This document shows positions 20,101 to 32,625 of a DNA stretch of 64,000 nucleotides, one piece after another. The DNA is from Phallusia mammillata (taxonomy: Eukaryota; Chordata; Ascidiacea; Phlebobranchia; Ascidiidae), in contig QLIY01000142.1 in NCBI GenBank assembly GCA_003260075.1, forward strand, positions 139,909-203,908, in the 5' to 3' direction. The stretch's first letter is position 1. Each line of letters starts with the position of its first letter. The notes beneath the pieces are model-generated. The model saw only the letters and a list, made by a program, of their open reading frames with translations. It had not been told where the DNA came from and did no database searches. Made by a program: the position numbers and the translations under genes.

Positions 20101-23100
20101 AAATTTTCAAGTGTTTGTTTTGTTTTATGACGATTGCGCAATCCCGTAACGTTTGAAGTCACGAGGTCAGTGATTGTTAGACAAACTTGATCAAAGATGA
20201 AAATCAGGTAATCTTTCTCACCGATCAAACTTACGACACCGCAAAAGCATCTTTATACAAATTGATTTTTATTTTCTGTTTAGAAAATGCAAAAAAAATT
20301 GCGAACAAAATTAAAACACATTTCATTTCGATTTTCTACTATTTATAACTAATTCTTCGCAAGATAACTTACAAATTTTGTTTTGTAATTTTGTAGATTT
20401 GAAATTTATTTTGATCATTTGGGCATTTTTGACAGCAAAACAAGTTATAAGCAGTAATGAAACTATGCAGCACAGTTTTACAGTTTTATTCTTTCCTATT
20501 TAAAACAGTTTTAGTCAATTGTCGACTTGATTTAAACATGCATCATAGCCCTACACCCAAATTATGGTCCTTTTGTGAAAATCCAGTACGAAATGATTTT
20601 AGGCTACATTATGAGCTGTAGCTTTTAACATTTGTTTTTACGTTACCAATGTAAAATTCATCTACGATTTTTTAAACACTAAAAAAATACTTGCACAACT
20701 GAATCGACCAGAAGTGCCACGGCTGGTGGTAAATAAATCCTGAAGCACAAAAACAGTGCGGTTAAAATCAATAATTTTGACGGTTGATAAATTCTGGTAA
20801 AGCTGCGGTAATGCATCGCACAATGAGTGGGGATTTGTAAATTGGAGAGCTCATTATGGTAAAATATTTCCATTTAGTAAATCGCTGCGTTATTTAAAAT
20901 ATACATTGAAATGTTTATCACGTTAATCAAACTATAATGATCATTTCGATTGGTTGTTATTAATAATATTAAAAGTTGAATTTTAATCATTAATTACAAG
21001 TAAATATAGATTGGACCGTTCAGTAAGAGGTTCAAGTAGATATCAAAAAATCGTAATAGAGCGGCCAAGTTGTAAAACAAAATGTTTAGCAACAATTCAA
21101 TTGGCAGGCTTAAAATGCAGCGTGCTGAGATAATATCCGGACCGTTATGCCGACAATAGTATAGTATACGGCATGACCAAACAGTAATGAATTTCAAACA
21201 AGATTTCTAAAATCGGATAGAACCCATAACCGCATACTTGGATCGCTGCCAAATTGGCATCGGGCCAGCGGAGAGCTACAGATGAGCCACTGAGGATATT
21301 GCAACTATGTCTAATCGTCGTGCAAATAACAGGGCATTAAGGCGCGCCGATGTGTAATCCACAGACGTCCCTCTGATTTTTCGACTACTTGGTGTTTGCT
21401 TTGTTCATTGGTAAGCCGATAAGGGCGGCTTCGAAATCCGGGAAGTGCAGAAGCATTGACCTTATTAAACCTATGTCGAGATTAAAGACCGCAGCCGAGA
21501 CAAATAGACATCACAAAGGGTATTAATTGGAAGTCAATCATCTTAAAAAAGCCGCTAGGGAATAGAGAGGCTTGTAAATGCAGTAAGAGGTGCTTGTATT
21601 GAAAACTTTTTTAAATCGCTTGCCTATATCAGTACAATTTTAGCTCCATTGGGCGGTTAGTGCACATTAGATCAGTGTGTCTTAAACTTTAACTATATCT
21701 TTACTTTACCCGCCACTGTAACAGCAAAAAAGCTGAACGACGGTTTGGGTCCTTACCCGCCACTAGTTTATCAACTTGGGTTTTAAAAGTTGTACTAATA
21801 AACCCCAAAAAGTTAAAAAATTTAAAAACAGGTTTATTTTTTGTATGCGTTTTTGTACGAACGATCTCTTTTTTGAATTTTTGAGTTTTTGTGTATAATT
21901 AAAATAAGCAATTTTGCCAAAACATTTTAGCACATTGCTTATGTTATAAACAACTGACGAGAAATTAACCTTGCCGCTGTATTTCGTTTTTCCGCTTCTG
22001 CAATGACTTTCCCTGCCCCCTCTTGCCCATTTATCAATTATTATCACTGAAATGACTTGACACTGTAAAAGAGACGTAGAAACTTGACCGAACGATTCAA
22101 GGCGCTTATCTTTCAAAATTCGTCGTTTTGATTTCATCACGTGGTTGTAAAATCTTGCAACAAAAAACTTTTGCCTGTGTAGAAAAATCACTTGCTAATT
22201 CAGACGAACCTATTTTAACACAGTGGTGCCACCTAATGGATACCGGTTTATAAGTAAAATCTAAAAATACAACAGCAAACTGTGGAGGTATTATTCTCGC
22301 GTCTTATAATTCCCTACACTTAAAAGTTTTCACACTTCTCAAAAAGTCTAGATAAGTGGAACGCGCTGCAACCCATATCAACGTTGGGGCACGCGAGGTG
22401 ATTTTGATGGCATGCGAATCACCTTGTTAGTTCCTATTTAGTGTTTTTAATAAATTTTAAAGTATTACAGTGCTTGTTCGTTGTTGTTAGTTTGGTATGA
22501 TCTAATAGTAAAAAAAGCAGAATACAACCACAAATTTGTCTGTTGTAATTGCTGTTGGAATAAACTGGCACAAGCCACTATTATAATGCACAAAATCTTT
22601 ACATGACAAATAAATAGGCACGCGGGGTAAAAAAGGGACTCCTGGCATAAATAAAAGTTAAACTCGCGGAGCAAATAGATATGCATGATGTAACGCATTT
22701 CGACTTTTTACATCACACTATATTGTAAGTTTTCAAGCCTACGGGAATAAACACCTTGAATGTCGCATAATGTCAGCCCGTGATGGGTTTCTTCTCAGGG
22801 TGCACAGAATCAAAACGTTTGTTAGGCGGAACATAACTAACACAGTGCGTGTGTCTTTTGACTACCTATCGCCTCTAGGTGTCAGCACAACCCCATGTTT
22901 CTCACTAAATTACGTTTACGTTGACGTTTACGTTTTTTTTTCTAACGTTATTTTCCGACTCCTGTCATAAGTCATTTACTGTGACGATTCGCATCATTTT
23001 TTATTGCCCTTTTACACCTGGCGCATGGTACATTGTTTCATATGCTAGAATTATTAGTCTTTTCTACAGTTGTCCATTTATACAAATGTGTTAGGCTAAA

Positions 23101-23349
23101 TGATTTTAGTCACAGTTTGGATACTTTATTGTTTACACATGTTCTGGAAATAGCTCACAGAAAAAAACAAAAGGCAACCACAACAGACAACAAGTGCGGT
23201 TCCAAATTCACCGCTTAGCACATATTGACATATACCACTAGATGAGCAATTTATAATTACTGAACTGGGTCAACTTTTAATAACGAATATCAACTTCTTT
23301 GCGTGAGGTTAAGTAGCAGCGAAACCTATTTAATCAAACAAAATATATT
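17122..23349. other. 6.2-kb non-coding region upstream of Not
   Basis: No exon recognised on either strand. Mostly AT-rich. The first few hundred bases (17200-17600) and the island at about 21240-21520 are GC-richer. The region should hold the Not promoter and enhancers and the 3' end of the neighbouring intronless gene that stops at 23350. Confidence 0.5.
21240..21520. promoter_or_regulatory. GC-richer island with clustered GATA, ETS and TCF-like sites
   Basis: Within an AT-rich background this stretch has CTTTGTT at 21399-21405, GATAAG at 21418-21423, GGAAGT at 21441-21446 and ACAAAG at 21513-21518. These short motifs occur by chance, so the call rests mainly on the compositional shift about 4.2 kb upstream of Not. 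It could instead be an old mobile element or an unrecognised exon. Confidence 0.25.
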
Positions 23350-23695
23350 TTACGGGGCCGCTCTGAGTCGTCGCAAACTGGCGCTCCTCTTTATCTTTGA
23401 GTCAATATTTCGTTTCTTGTTAACATCATCGAGCCACCTCATAATCAACTCAGTTTTTCGTGGGTCACAAAAGTTGATGTGATCAGGCATGGATGGAATA
23501 GGCTGAAAATCTGTGGCGTTGGTAGCATCAACCACATTTCTAGTGGAGTTATAAGCAGAAGATGAGGCGTTATCACCGATAGACTTGGTTGGCAATTTCA
23601 CTCTTTCTTGTGCTGTTTTTGTGGTTGAAGCCTGGTTTGCATCCTGCGAAGTTGAGATGTAAACTCCAGCTCCCGCGCTGTTCAAACGCGATTGC

Positions 23696-23781
<86 letters not shown>

Positions 23782-25518
23782 TTCCAGGTTCTGCTTACCC
23801 GGCGCTTCGGGCCTTGGTGATTTCTCGAAACTACTGCCACGAACTGCCGCAGTAAACGCTGTGCTGGGGGCGACTGAACCCCGTAGTTTTGAACTAGCGG
23901 ATGATTGGACTGTCAAGCTTCGCTTTGACCACGCTGGCGGCTTGGGGAAGGTCGGCATCACCACAGTTTGTCGTTTAGGTACGAGTTTGCTGACCCGTGC
24001 TAACGCCTCAGTGCTTCTTGCCTGTCCTGCGGTCGAGGCTCGTCGTGTGGCTTGTGTACCGCGCCGCAGCACGTCGTTAGGTGGACTTATCGATACATAG
24101 TTGTTAATTACTCGAGACGCCATGTTTGCAATGCGCCGCTGTGGATTTGTTTGACTTAAATCGGGATCATGTGCAGCAGATGCGCTTACGGTCGCGTTGC
24201 TTTTCGATTCTGCTCCAGTTGGTCCACGTCGCTTAGTTACGATCACTTTCATGACAGGAGTCACAAACACTGGTTCATCATCTTCAGTGCTAAACCTGTT
24301 TGTCCCCGAGTTTGCGTCGCTGGACTTTTCCTTTGCCCCCTTGGAGCCCGCGGATGAAACCGAATGACTTTCAGTGTTATTGTTTTCAATTCGTCTTCGC
24401 AGCGACTCTAGCAAAGTCTCAGTGTAAGACGGTTCGTCAATCTGATTGGTGGTGACAGATGAACTGAACCTAACTTTCTTTTCAACCTTGGTTGGTGTCG
24501 CACTGGAGCTTGTAACGTCTTTCTGTGAACGACGGATTAACGCTGAAACAAGAGAATCAAGCGTTTCTTCATTAGTATCGGTCGGGGTTCGATTTATATG
24601 AACTCGGTCGTTCTGAGACAACGCTGCCTCTGTGTCGCTCTCCTTTTTGCTGGTTGTTTGTTCTTGACCTTGCTTTTGCGTTATTGTCTCAATTACCGCA
24701 AATGGGGGTTTATCGTGGGTAGTAGCAGTTCCCCCTTCAATTTTTTTACCTTCCACATCAATTGACGGAACATCCACTACACTTGCGCCGTCTCCACGTC
24801 CCCTGATCTCGTAGAAAGGAACATAGTTCACTGACGTTCGCTGTAAAATAGGGTGATGGTATGTCGCTGATTTTGCGCTTCCCAGAGTGGAAGTTTTTTT
24901 CTGCTCCGTGGCACCAGGGAACATGCAGTGTCCGTTTGTGGCAATTGAAGCATGGACCGCGGTCCATGTTGCGCTTGCGCCGACTCCGGTGGACGCCGAT
25001 CCGGCCCGACTGTAAATTTGGCTCGCGGTTGATTCTGGTCCTTGATTTTCCTTTGCAAAGTACTTTGGATCTTGTCTGGGTGAAGCTTTAACAGCAACCG
25101 CAGAGTGGTTAGGGTAGGCAAAGGACCGAATGCCACGCCGGCGTTTGGCTGGCAAAGTGTGCTGGGCGAACTTAGATCTTTGAAACAGATTTGGAAGCTT
25201 ATCTTGCGCGAGCTGCTGATACCGAGATTCGCCTAAAGCCTGCTGCTTGTACAAAGTCGCGATCAGTGACGTAGTGGGGTATGACGTCACTGGTTTGAAA
25301 CGCGTGTACGTCACTTGACCGCTGGTTGGAGGTTTGTTGACACGCAGGTAGTTGTGCAAATCCTGTTCTGTCACCAGTGCACTGTTAATCCGCTCGGCCA
25401 TTCCTGTAGAATTGTTAAGGTTGTCAATTAACTGGGAATTGTTGGCGGTCAAGTCTGGTCTCTCGTTGACAAGGTGTGCTGAATACGGTTTTGATATCTT
25501 GACGTCCACCACAGCCAT
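23350..25518 (-). CDS. Unrecognised 722-residue basic, low-complexity protein with poly-Gly run (intronless)
   Basis: One uninterrupted frame of 2.17 kb, too long and too GC-rich for chance in this region. The first ATG is at 25516-25518 (MAVVDVKISKPYS); the frame continues a few codons further upstream without another ATG. The N-terminal 150 residues look the most structured (VTYTRFKPVTSYPTTSLIAT; LAQDKLPNLFQR; a basic AKRRRGIRSF). The middle is Ser/Thr/Lys/Arg-rich and probably disordered. About 28 Gly, all GGG codons, lie at about residues 580-607, and the C-terminus has FCDPRKTELIMRWLDDVNKK followed by basic residues. No signal peptide or membrane segment is seen. I do not recognise a family. 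The poly-Gly length depends on an 85-base homopolymer, so it and the frame across it are uncertain. The lack of introns could mean an old retrocopy, but no poly-A tail is visible. Confidence 0.7.
23697..23781. repeat. 85-base poly-C tract inside a coding frame
   Basis: Uninterrupted C on the + strand, read as GGG glycine codons on the - strand within the 722-residue frame. Flanking sequence is in frame on both sides at the length shown. Any slip not divisible by three would break the frame. Confidence 0.95.
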
Positions 25519-27088
25519 ACCAAGCAAGTTGTGTTTATCTTACTCTATCCTGCAAAGTAGTTAACTAGATTACTAGAAGATAATGCTTCAAATGTGCGAT
25601 TAATTGCTAATCTGTTCCCCGGCTCCGGATAATGCGAGATTATACAAGCTGTGCTGATGCCGATAAAGTATCAAATTACGATAACCGTTTCTGTATCACA
25701 AAATTTACCTTCCCCGCCGGGAGTAATCTATTTTAGTAGATTTTAGTATTTCGTTTATCGTTGTAAAATTTACTTGACAACCGAACGGCCAAAAGCATGA
25801 TAGTATACGGTCTACGCCATGGCTTGGAAACTTGCATATACGAAGTCGAGCTTAACATAATTTCGAAATTCACCTCCTGCTAAGTTAAGATTGTGAACAT
25901 TGTATAAAGCGACACTTACTTTAAGTACTACCTCATTCCCTCAGCTGGTTTAGAGCTGATTAAATATTATCATAACCCAATCGGAGTTTCATAAACAGTA
26001 CCAGGCATCGTTTTCAACTAAGATTCCATTTTCAAGGGCATATTGTGGTTGCACTTGAAAAGTAATTTCCTTGCTCAATAATGTTTCAACTCGTTCTGAG
26101 CCACTCATGGCGTAATATGACAGCTAAAAAAGCGCTTTAGGTTTAAATCCTATTTCGTAAGTTGCCTGTTGTGGTGCCTTTTACCCTATCCTGGCAACAT
26201 ATTGTGCACTGGACGCTTTAAACGCGAAAAACAATAGACAGTGAAATTCAATAAGTTGTTATACTTTCGCCTGGGACATCGAAACCCAATGATGAACAAA
26301 GAAACCATGTCTGTGTGCCTTGTATTGGCTGCGTGTCCCAATTGTCCACACTGTTTACTTTTCATTGAGAAAGCTAATTGAAACACGCTACGCGAGTCTT
26401 TCGGCCCGTTGACAATGTTTTCGAGTTAGGTGGACATAATTTCGATTGTGGCCGAACACCAGCAGTCGGAAATAACACGTTATCCCCCTTTCGCTTTTAA
26501 TTAGCTGATTTGTAAGAGGAGACTTTTGTTGCAACAAAAACCAACCACAGCTGTTTTTAGCACAACCTGTTTTCGGCCATTGGCCTATGTCGATAGCACC
26601 ACACATTGGACAGAAAGTAATACTGCTGTACGACAAGTAAAAGAGTATTCAATACGATATGATTGTAAGTCATCATTCCGGTAGTACCAGTGATGTCAAA
26701 CGTTATATTTTTTACTTTTAAACTATGTTTTAAAAATACCCAACCATTTCCCCACAAATGTAATCTGATATTTTGTCTGTCTGACATCCTATAGGTATAC
26801 CGCCGAAAAGGCGGGCCCCTGACTTAAAACTACATCGTATTTTACCACACATGCCTTAATTAACTTAAAAAATGTCACAAAAATGTTGTGTCAAGATGTC
26901 AAAACGTCAGTTGAGATGCAAAAAAAACCCGTAAAGAATGTAAACACAGGTTTTGGTATGCTTGGAAGGCAAAATGTTTTTACAGCGAACACTAAAGATT
27001 TTCGCATTGATTCCATTATTTGTGGTTTTCAATTTTTCCTTATTAAAATTTTCCCTGTAAATGTCGACCGAATTTAGTGTCACAAATC
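25519..27088. other. Intergenic
   Basis: Between the divergently oriented start of the intronless gene at 25518 and the stop of the GPCR at 27089. No coding or repeat structure recognised; it should include the promoter of the intronless gene near 25520-25800. Confidence 0.5.
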
Positions 27089-30059
27089 TCATTTATGTAG
27101 CAGTTTTCTTTGTTCTTTTTTTGCTGCTTTACGTCGTTTGAATGGCTTGCAAAGTAATTCTTGAACCTAAAAAATGTACGATTGAAATTCAAATTACATG
27201 ACTGATAATTTAAACATCATTGAACAAATACAAATGAATAAAAATAAGTGTGTATTTTGGTATTTGTTTAGTTATTGGCTATTGTCAACGTTGTAAAATT
27301 TGTACACGGTCAAATGCGATTCATAATTGACTATGCAATACTGAATGCTTATAGCGAAAAACATATTTACTCGATTTAAACAGTTTTTTCTTTGAAGATT
27401 TTGACATCGATTACCATGTAAAACACCTTATCATACCTTCGCTTTCAATTCCCCTCGTGTATAGGCGTAAAGAAATGGATTAATACAACTGTGGCTCCAG
27501 GCAAGGCATGTGCTACATATGTGTATGTAGTAATGTACCATTGGCGGAAAAGGCGCAACTGTGTCAAAAACAAAAAATGTAAATTCTGCACTAAAATGGG
27601 GAACGGAACGCTTGTTTCTGTGGAGTTCACATCGTGTGTTTTAATTTAAAACACTTTTAAAACTTTAAAAATCCATCGTATTAAATAGCAAATACAAGTA
27701 AGTTATAAAATCCATTAATAATCAAGTTATTCCCAACAAACTTGAGCGTCGTAAGGTGTCTGCCCGTAGGCCAGAACATATAAGATTAAAATGATGTTCT
27801 ATATATTATATTGCACGTCTGCGTTTTACCATTAAGCCCAATAACATAACATAGGAGTTAAAACCTACTTAAATGAAAGCTTTCGGAACACGCCCGAAAG
27901 TTTGATAGCCATTGTGCGCCTATTAGCGGTCAACCAATGTACACAAATTTCAAATGTGTCAAAAACGTTTTTTACAGCCGAAACACTACCTTAAGGAAAC
28001 ATTCTAAAAATGTCTTTCTTTTACCTTGAAATCCCAATCCCTTTGCCATGTAAAGAGCAGTGGATAACTCGTTTGGAAGCCAACAAATCAAGAAGAGAAC
28101 GACAATCGCGAAAAATAATTTGGTAAGACGAATCTACAAAGATTAAAACGAAAACCATCTTTTTGTGCAAAGTATGTTGTTGTCTAAATTTCCAAAATAA
28201 GGCCTAAGAAACTGTAAATTGGCTTGGATTTTGCAACGTAAACTTCTCCGCTTTTCAAGTGATAACATCAAACTTTAGAGTAGACACAAATTATTTCCAC
28301 CACCAAATCACACAACAATTGTTATAGTATTCGTCATACTTGTTTGTTTCGGATTGATCGTTTAGCCGACTGATTCCGCTTTAAATACAGGCCAATTGTG
28401 ATGTAACTTCCGGTGATTATGATAACTGGCAGAAAAAATCCGACGATCAACCTAAAAGATATAAGTTCAGAAACCACCATTAGAATTTTTGAAGCTGTGA
28501 ATTGTTTAGGGGTTAAACAATAAAGTAAGATGATCATGTCTTACAAAGGGTTCCGTAATTTATCGTGGTAATCGGGTTATCGTTCGGGAACTGAACCAAA
28601 CCCCGTGAACCCGTTTAAGCGGTTCAATTCAACCTAGCCTGAACCGCGATTACGCGTAAATTACATTTTTTTTAAAACCCGAACCGGCGTTGAAATAATG
28701 GGTGGATATAAAATAACGGTAAATATTAAACAAAAGGGAACTTAAACCGTTTTAAAAAAAGTGCAAACCGGTTCGGTCCTAACAATTTGCCCAATCCCGA
28801 ACCCAAACATGTAACGGAACCTGAACCAATATAACAAACTGTTCGACTCCCCGGTGCTTTAACAGATTCTTCATTAACAGAACTGTAATTAGATGCATTC
28901 CCATACCACATCACTGTCAGGGTCGGGAAATAGGTTTATTGCTATGTCATGCAATGTAATTACGATGTGATGAGATAACCACTGGTAAACCGTTAGAAAC
29001 AGATATTTTTGAATTAGTTCCAACTTTGATTTTTTAATAATGTGAGTTTTTTGGATTTTGGGCATTTTATTTACGTTCTGGTTATTTGCTATCACCTGAG
29101 GGTGGTTTGGATGACAAACCAGTGTCTGTATCCCACATTTTGATCAAACATCCATGTGCAATGTGTGTGACCTAAATACAAAAAAATATCTAATGTAAAA
29201 ACAGCTAAATTATGAATAATAAATTAATTTGAACTTCGGTTGAAAAAACTGAAAGAAATTAAGCAACTATATACATGAGGCTTTAAGTCTGTCATAAAAA
29301 ATTTACGCAAATAACCTTATACGGGCCATTAAATAATATGTTTGCAATCAATCATGTAAAATTACTTATAAAACAGTGAACAAAGTAAAAAAACATGCAA
29401 AAATTCACTCAAATACCTGTTTGAAAATTGACCACTTTGTCTCGGAAGAATATGGCTATCGAGCCGGACAGGAATGACATTGCCCAAATAACAATCACTG
29501 CTATTTGTCCTACGAAACGTGTTCTGAATTCAAAGAGTATTAATAGTATATGTTTGTTAAAAGTTTATGCATTAGTTCTACTAAGTTGGTGAGTAGGCTA
29601 TAATTATAGCCTTAAGTAAAAGTACTTAAGTAAAAGTAGTACAAAATCGTCAAGTGCATGATTTGCTGTTATGAAATTAGCAAAACAAGTGTAATTCAGT
29701 TTTTACAAACTCTTCTTTACGTGTTCTTGTAACATATTTGCATGAGTTGCTTTCAACAATATATGGTTCAGTGCGCAGCTGATGTTCTTAGTTTTGAAAT
29801 GTTGGTGCAGTGGTTTTTATCAATTTGATTGGTTTTGTAGAAGAATGTTTGTTCGTTGTATTGTATATTGTGCGAGGATTTCCACTTGTTCGAAACAACC
29901 AATTACCAATTGACTTGCCTGTGCTTTTTGCATTGTTTGTAAAACACGATTCCACACACTCGATCCAAAGACATGACGACCAGAGAGAAAACGCTTGCAT
30001 AAGCTGAAGTGAGAGTCAGAAAACTGGCGATTTTGCAAACGATTGATCCAAATATCCAA
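27089..30059 (-). CDS. Class A (rhodopsin-like) peptide-type GPCR, 5'-partial, 7 exons (TM3 to C-terminus)
   Basis: Exons on the - strand: 29919-30059, 29417-29523, 29096-29171, 28340-28451, 28025-28133, 27437-27558, 27089-27166; phases agree and give 247 residues plus stop. Exon 1 seen: WIFGSIVCKI (ECL1 WxFG and the TM3 Cys), SAYASVFSLVVMSLDRV with the DR of the DRY motif. Then TM4 (AVIVIWAMSFLSGSIAIFF), ECL2 Cys in GHTHCTW, TM5 with LPVIIITGSYI, TM6 FLICWLP, TM7 SCINPFLYAY (NPxxY variant) and a basic tail. The pattern resembles galanin, allatostatin A or somatostatin-type peptide receptors, but I cannot name an ortholog. The TM3-TM4 intron uses a GC donor (CACAG|GCAAGT at 29918-29917). TM1-TM2 were not found; they may lie in the N gap at 33038-33960 or be unassembled. 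Confidence 0.82.
28549..28822. repeat. GAACC/GGTTC-rich repeat, probable MITE
   Basis: Begins GGGTTCCGTAA and ends near GTAACGGAACCTG, an approximate inverted pair; the interior repeats GAACC/GGTTC words. It lies in the GPCR intron between the ECL2 and TM5 exons. No clear target duplication was found. Confidence 0.4.
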
Positions 30060-30393
30060 CTAAAACAAAAAAATAAAATACGTTCAAATGATGCAAAGCT
30101 ATGAGCATAATTTTTTTATTGATTTATATTCTTTTGTAGATTAGCGAAAAAAAAACTGACAAACTAAAAACTTTTATTTGTGTTAATTTAATATTCGTGT
30201 AATTAAGTGCGTGCGCAAAATATTTTCTACTAAGTCTGGATACGTAGAATAGTCGGACATTTTTTCCAAAACTTTTAACTTCCTTTTGTTCAGTGTTTTT
30301 TAACCTTAAGTTTGCGTAATGACATACAAAAAGATTCCACACATACAAAATAGCACTTTTTCCTGTTTCTTTTGCTTATAGTTTCGATTAGGC

Positions 30394-31180
30394 CAGTGTT
30401 TCTCAAACTTATACGGATCGCGTACCACCTGACAACTTTTTCTATCGCGGCGTACCACCTATACCAGTGGTTCCTAACCATTTTGTAGTCACGGACCCCT
30501 TTCATAAATTCAAAGTCTGCGCCCCCAACGTAATTTCCAACAGGTCTTTTTATGTTTCTCGTTTCTTGCATTATACTTTATTATGCTTTTAAAGCATTTT
30601 CATTCACCTTCACAGTCCTTTAATTTCTAAGAAGTTTCTGTATTGTAGCGGCCAAACAAATTGATACATTTTCTGGTATATTTATTTAATTTTACACAAC
30701 ACCTGTCCTATAAAGTCTTTTGTCCACGTGTGTTATGATGTCACAATCGGAAAAACAATCACAAAAGTAACTGTTCAGTGTTCTTTGCCTAATTAAGGGG
30801 TGATCAAAAGTTTGCATTTGTATGTAGGATTGTAAAAACGGCTGGGAAACTTAAATGTATTTTTCTGTTGGTAAATGATACTAAACATATTTGCCCCCAT
30901 GGAACCACTGAAACCATCTCGCGGATCCCGTTGAGGTTGGGAACCACTGACCCGGTTTTAATAGATAGCCTTAGAAATAGGCCTATTTTCTCGACCCGAC
31001 TAGCATATTTAGCAATTTCAAGACACAAGTATCACCCAAACCAGGGCTGATCAGTTGGGTCAGTTGAGGTGCAATTTTAAATTTGACTTAAATTAGGTAT
31101 CACAGAAATCTACTCGCGTACCACCTGAAAAGTTCCGGCGTACCACTAATGGTACGCGTACCACAGTTTGAGAACCACTG
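30394..31180. mobile_element. hAT-like element (TIR CAGTG(G)TTCTCAAACT), containing a second one
   Basis: Left end CAGTGTTTCTCAAACTT and right end AGTTTGAGAACCACTG form a terminal inverted pair. Internal GCGTACCACC words recur near both ends. No matching 8-bp target duplication was found, so the ends may come from different copies. It is interrupted by another element at 30465-30949. Confidence 0.55.
30465..30949. mobile_element. Nested hAT-like element (TIR CAGTGGTTCCTAACC)
   Basis: Left end CAGTGGTTCCTAACC and right end GGTTGGGAACCACTG inside the larger element. The first arm is followed by a GGACCCC word and the other end contains GGATCCCG, typical of this hAT class. No target duplication seen. 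Confidence 0.5.
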
Positions 31181-32321
31181 CCCTAAATGAATGAATGTTC
31201 GTTTCATGACCTTGATCACAATGCTATAGCAGTATACTCCACACTTAGAGAAGTTAAATTAAACACATCAAGGTTAATTTGCCGCAAAATGCCCGCACTG
31301 CATCAAATCTTAGATACATCAAATCTTAGACCGAATAACAAAACCACTGTGACGTTCTGAAGGCAAAATGGAATTTGCTCCAACAAGTTGCTTGGATTAG
31401 CCCTTTTTGCTTTCTAAACTCGCAGCCTTTTATTAACTTATAAGTTATGGTAAGTTGTCAAAACATATTAAACTTTATTCGGTATTTGCTTCGAAAGCGA
31501 TGTTTAAAATATTACGTTCAGATCATGAGCTGTCCTATTTGTTATTTTTATGGTTGTTTTATACATTGGTTCACAAGGTCTTATCTTGAGTCAAGACTTG
31601 CGAAAATTCGTTTCCATTTAATGTTACTGAATTGACTGATTTGACCTTTAAATAGCCGATGGTTAGAAATTACCTGCTTATGTTTGTATACATGTTGTAA
31701 GGTACGTCGCTCCAGTTGGTTGATACCTACATAAACTACACACACTAAACCGAAGAACATCAAAATGCTGCCTCTATAACCTTCCATGGCGCTTGTTTTG
31801 CTTAAATGATGAGCTTACCTCAGATCTTCTGCATTTCTGGTCTAACTGCTTACCGTTTATATGAAACAGTTAAGTGCCAGGTTGTTAATCCATTGAATCC
31901 ACCCATTACGTCCTGCTAATATCAATCAGTTTCCTGCCATTGTGGTTCAGTTGCTAAACTGTAGTGTTTTGTACGTTTGTGGATTCCTATTGTGTTGCAT
32001 GGAATAGTCAGGTCTATTGTTTACACGTACCAGTTTAAATCGTTTACACTAAATCCCAAACAGATTTGCAATATATATAAAATTGTTAAACCATTACAAT
32101 ACAAGTTACGTTATAAGTCAGCTGCGGATAAACCTCGAACTAGAAAGTCACCATTGTAGTTGGTGACAAGACATGACCTGCTATGCTGGTGCAGCCAGAG
32201 TACCGCATTTCGAAAACTGATTCTAACGTTTAAACGTTTTTTTCTGTGTTTTGGAGTTTTTTTGTGATCCTACACTATTGACAAACTACAATTTCCTTAA
32301 AATGTAGGTCTTTTTTGATTG
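31181..32321. other. Non-coding; possible small exon on the minus strand at 31671-31787
   Basis: Mostly AT-rich without clear genes. On the - strand a frame starting at 31787 (MEGYRGSILMFFGLVCVVYV) ends at a possible donor AAGCAG|GTAATT near 31671. It would encode a hydrophobic signal-anchor of about 39 residues. Its phase does not fit the GPCR exon at 30059 and no partner exon was found, so this is a guess. Confidence 0.25.
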
Positions 32322-32625
32322 AAACCACAAGATAAAACATCAATGAAAAGGAATAAAAGTAAAAACACAACAAAACAAGGTAGGATGAAAACACTGAAAT
32401 AAAACAAAACACTGGAGACATTGCTAACACTGCCGCTTTCAAATTGGTTTGACAAGCAACGTTCGACAAGCTGACCCAACTGCGAGCCACGCCTTATCTT
32501 TGTCAGGCGCACACGGCAAAGCTTTGGGCACAATGGCGCAGATGAAATAGACGAAACACCAAGCAATGTATTCCCATTGCGTTTCTACTTTTATTCCTTT
32601 TCATTGATGTTTTGTCTTGTGGTTT
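32322..32625. mobile_element. Foldback-type inverted repeat, 45-bp arms, 215-bp centre
   Basis: Left arm 32322-32365 (AAACCACAAGATAAAACATC...) and right arm 32581-32625 are near-perfect reverse complements. Together they could form a long hairpin or mark a non-autonomous element. The centre has a short GC-richer open frame without recognisable content. Confidence 0.55.

Noticed and set aside
32297-32566. Hydrophobic frame on the - strand as the missing GPCR TM1-TM2
   Set aside because: It lacks the GN and LAxxD patterns of TM1-TM2, overlaps the foldback arm, and offers no donor in the needed phase.
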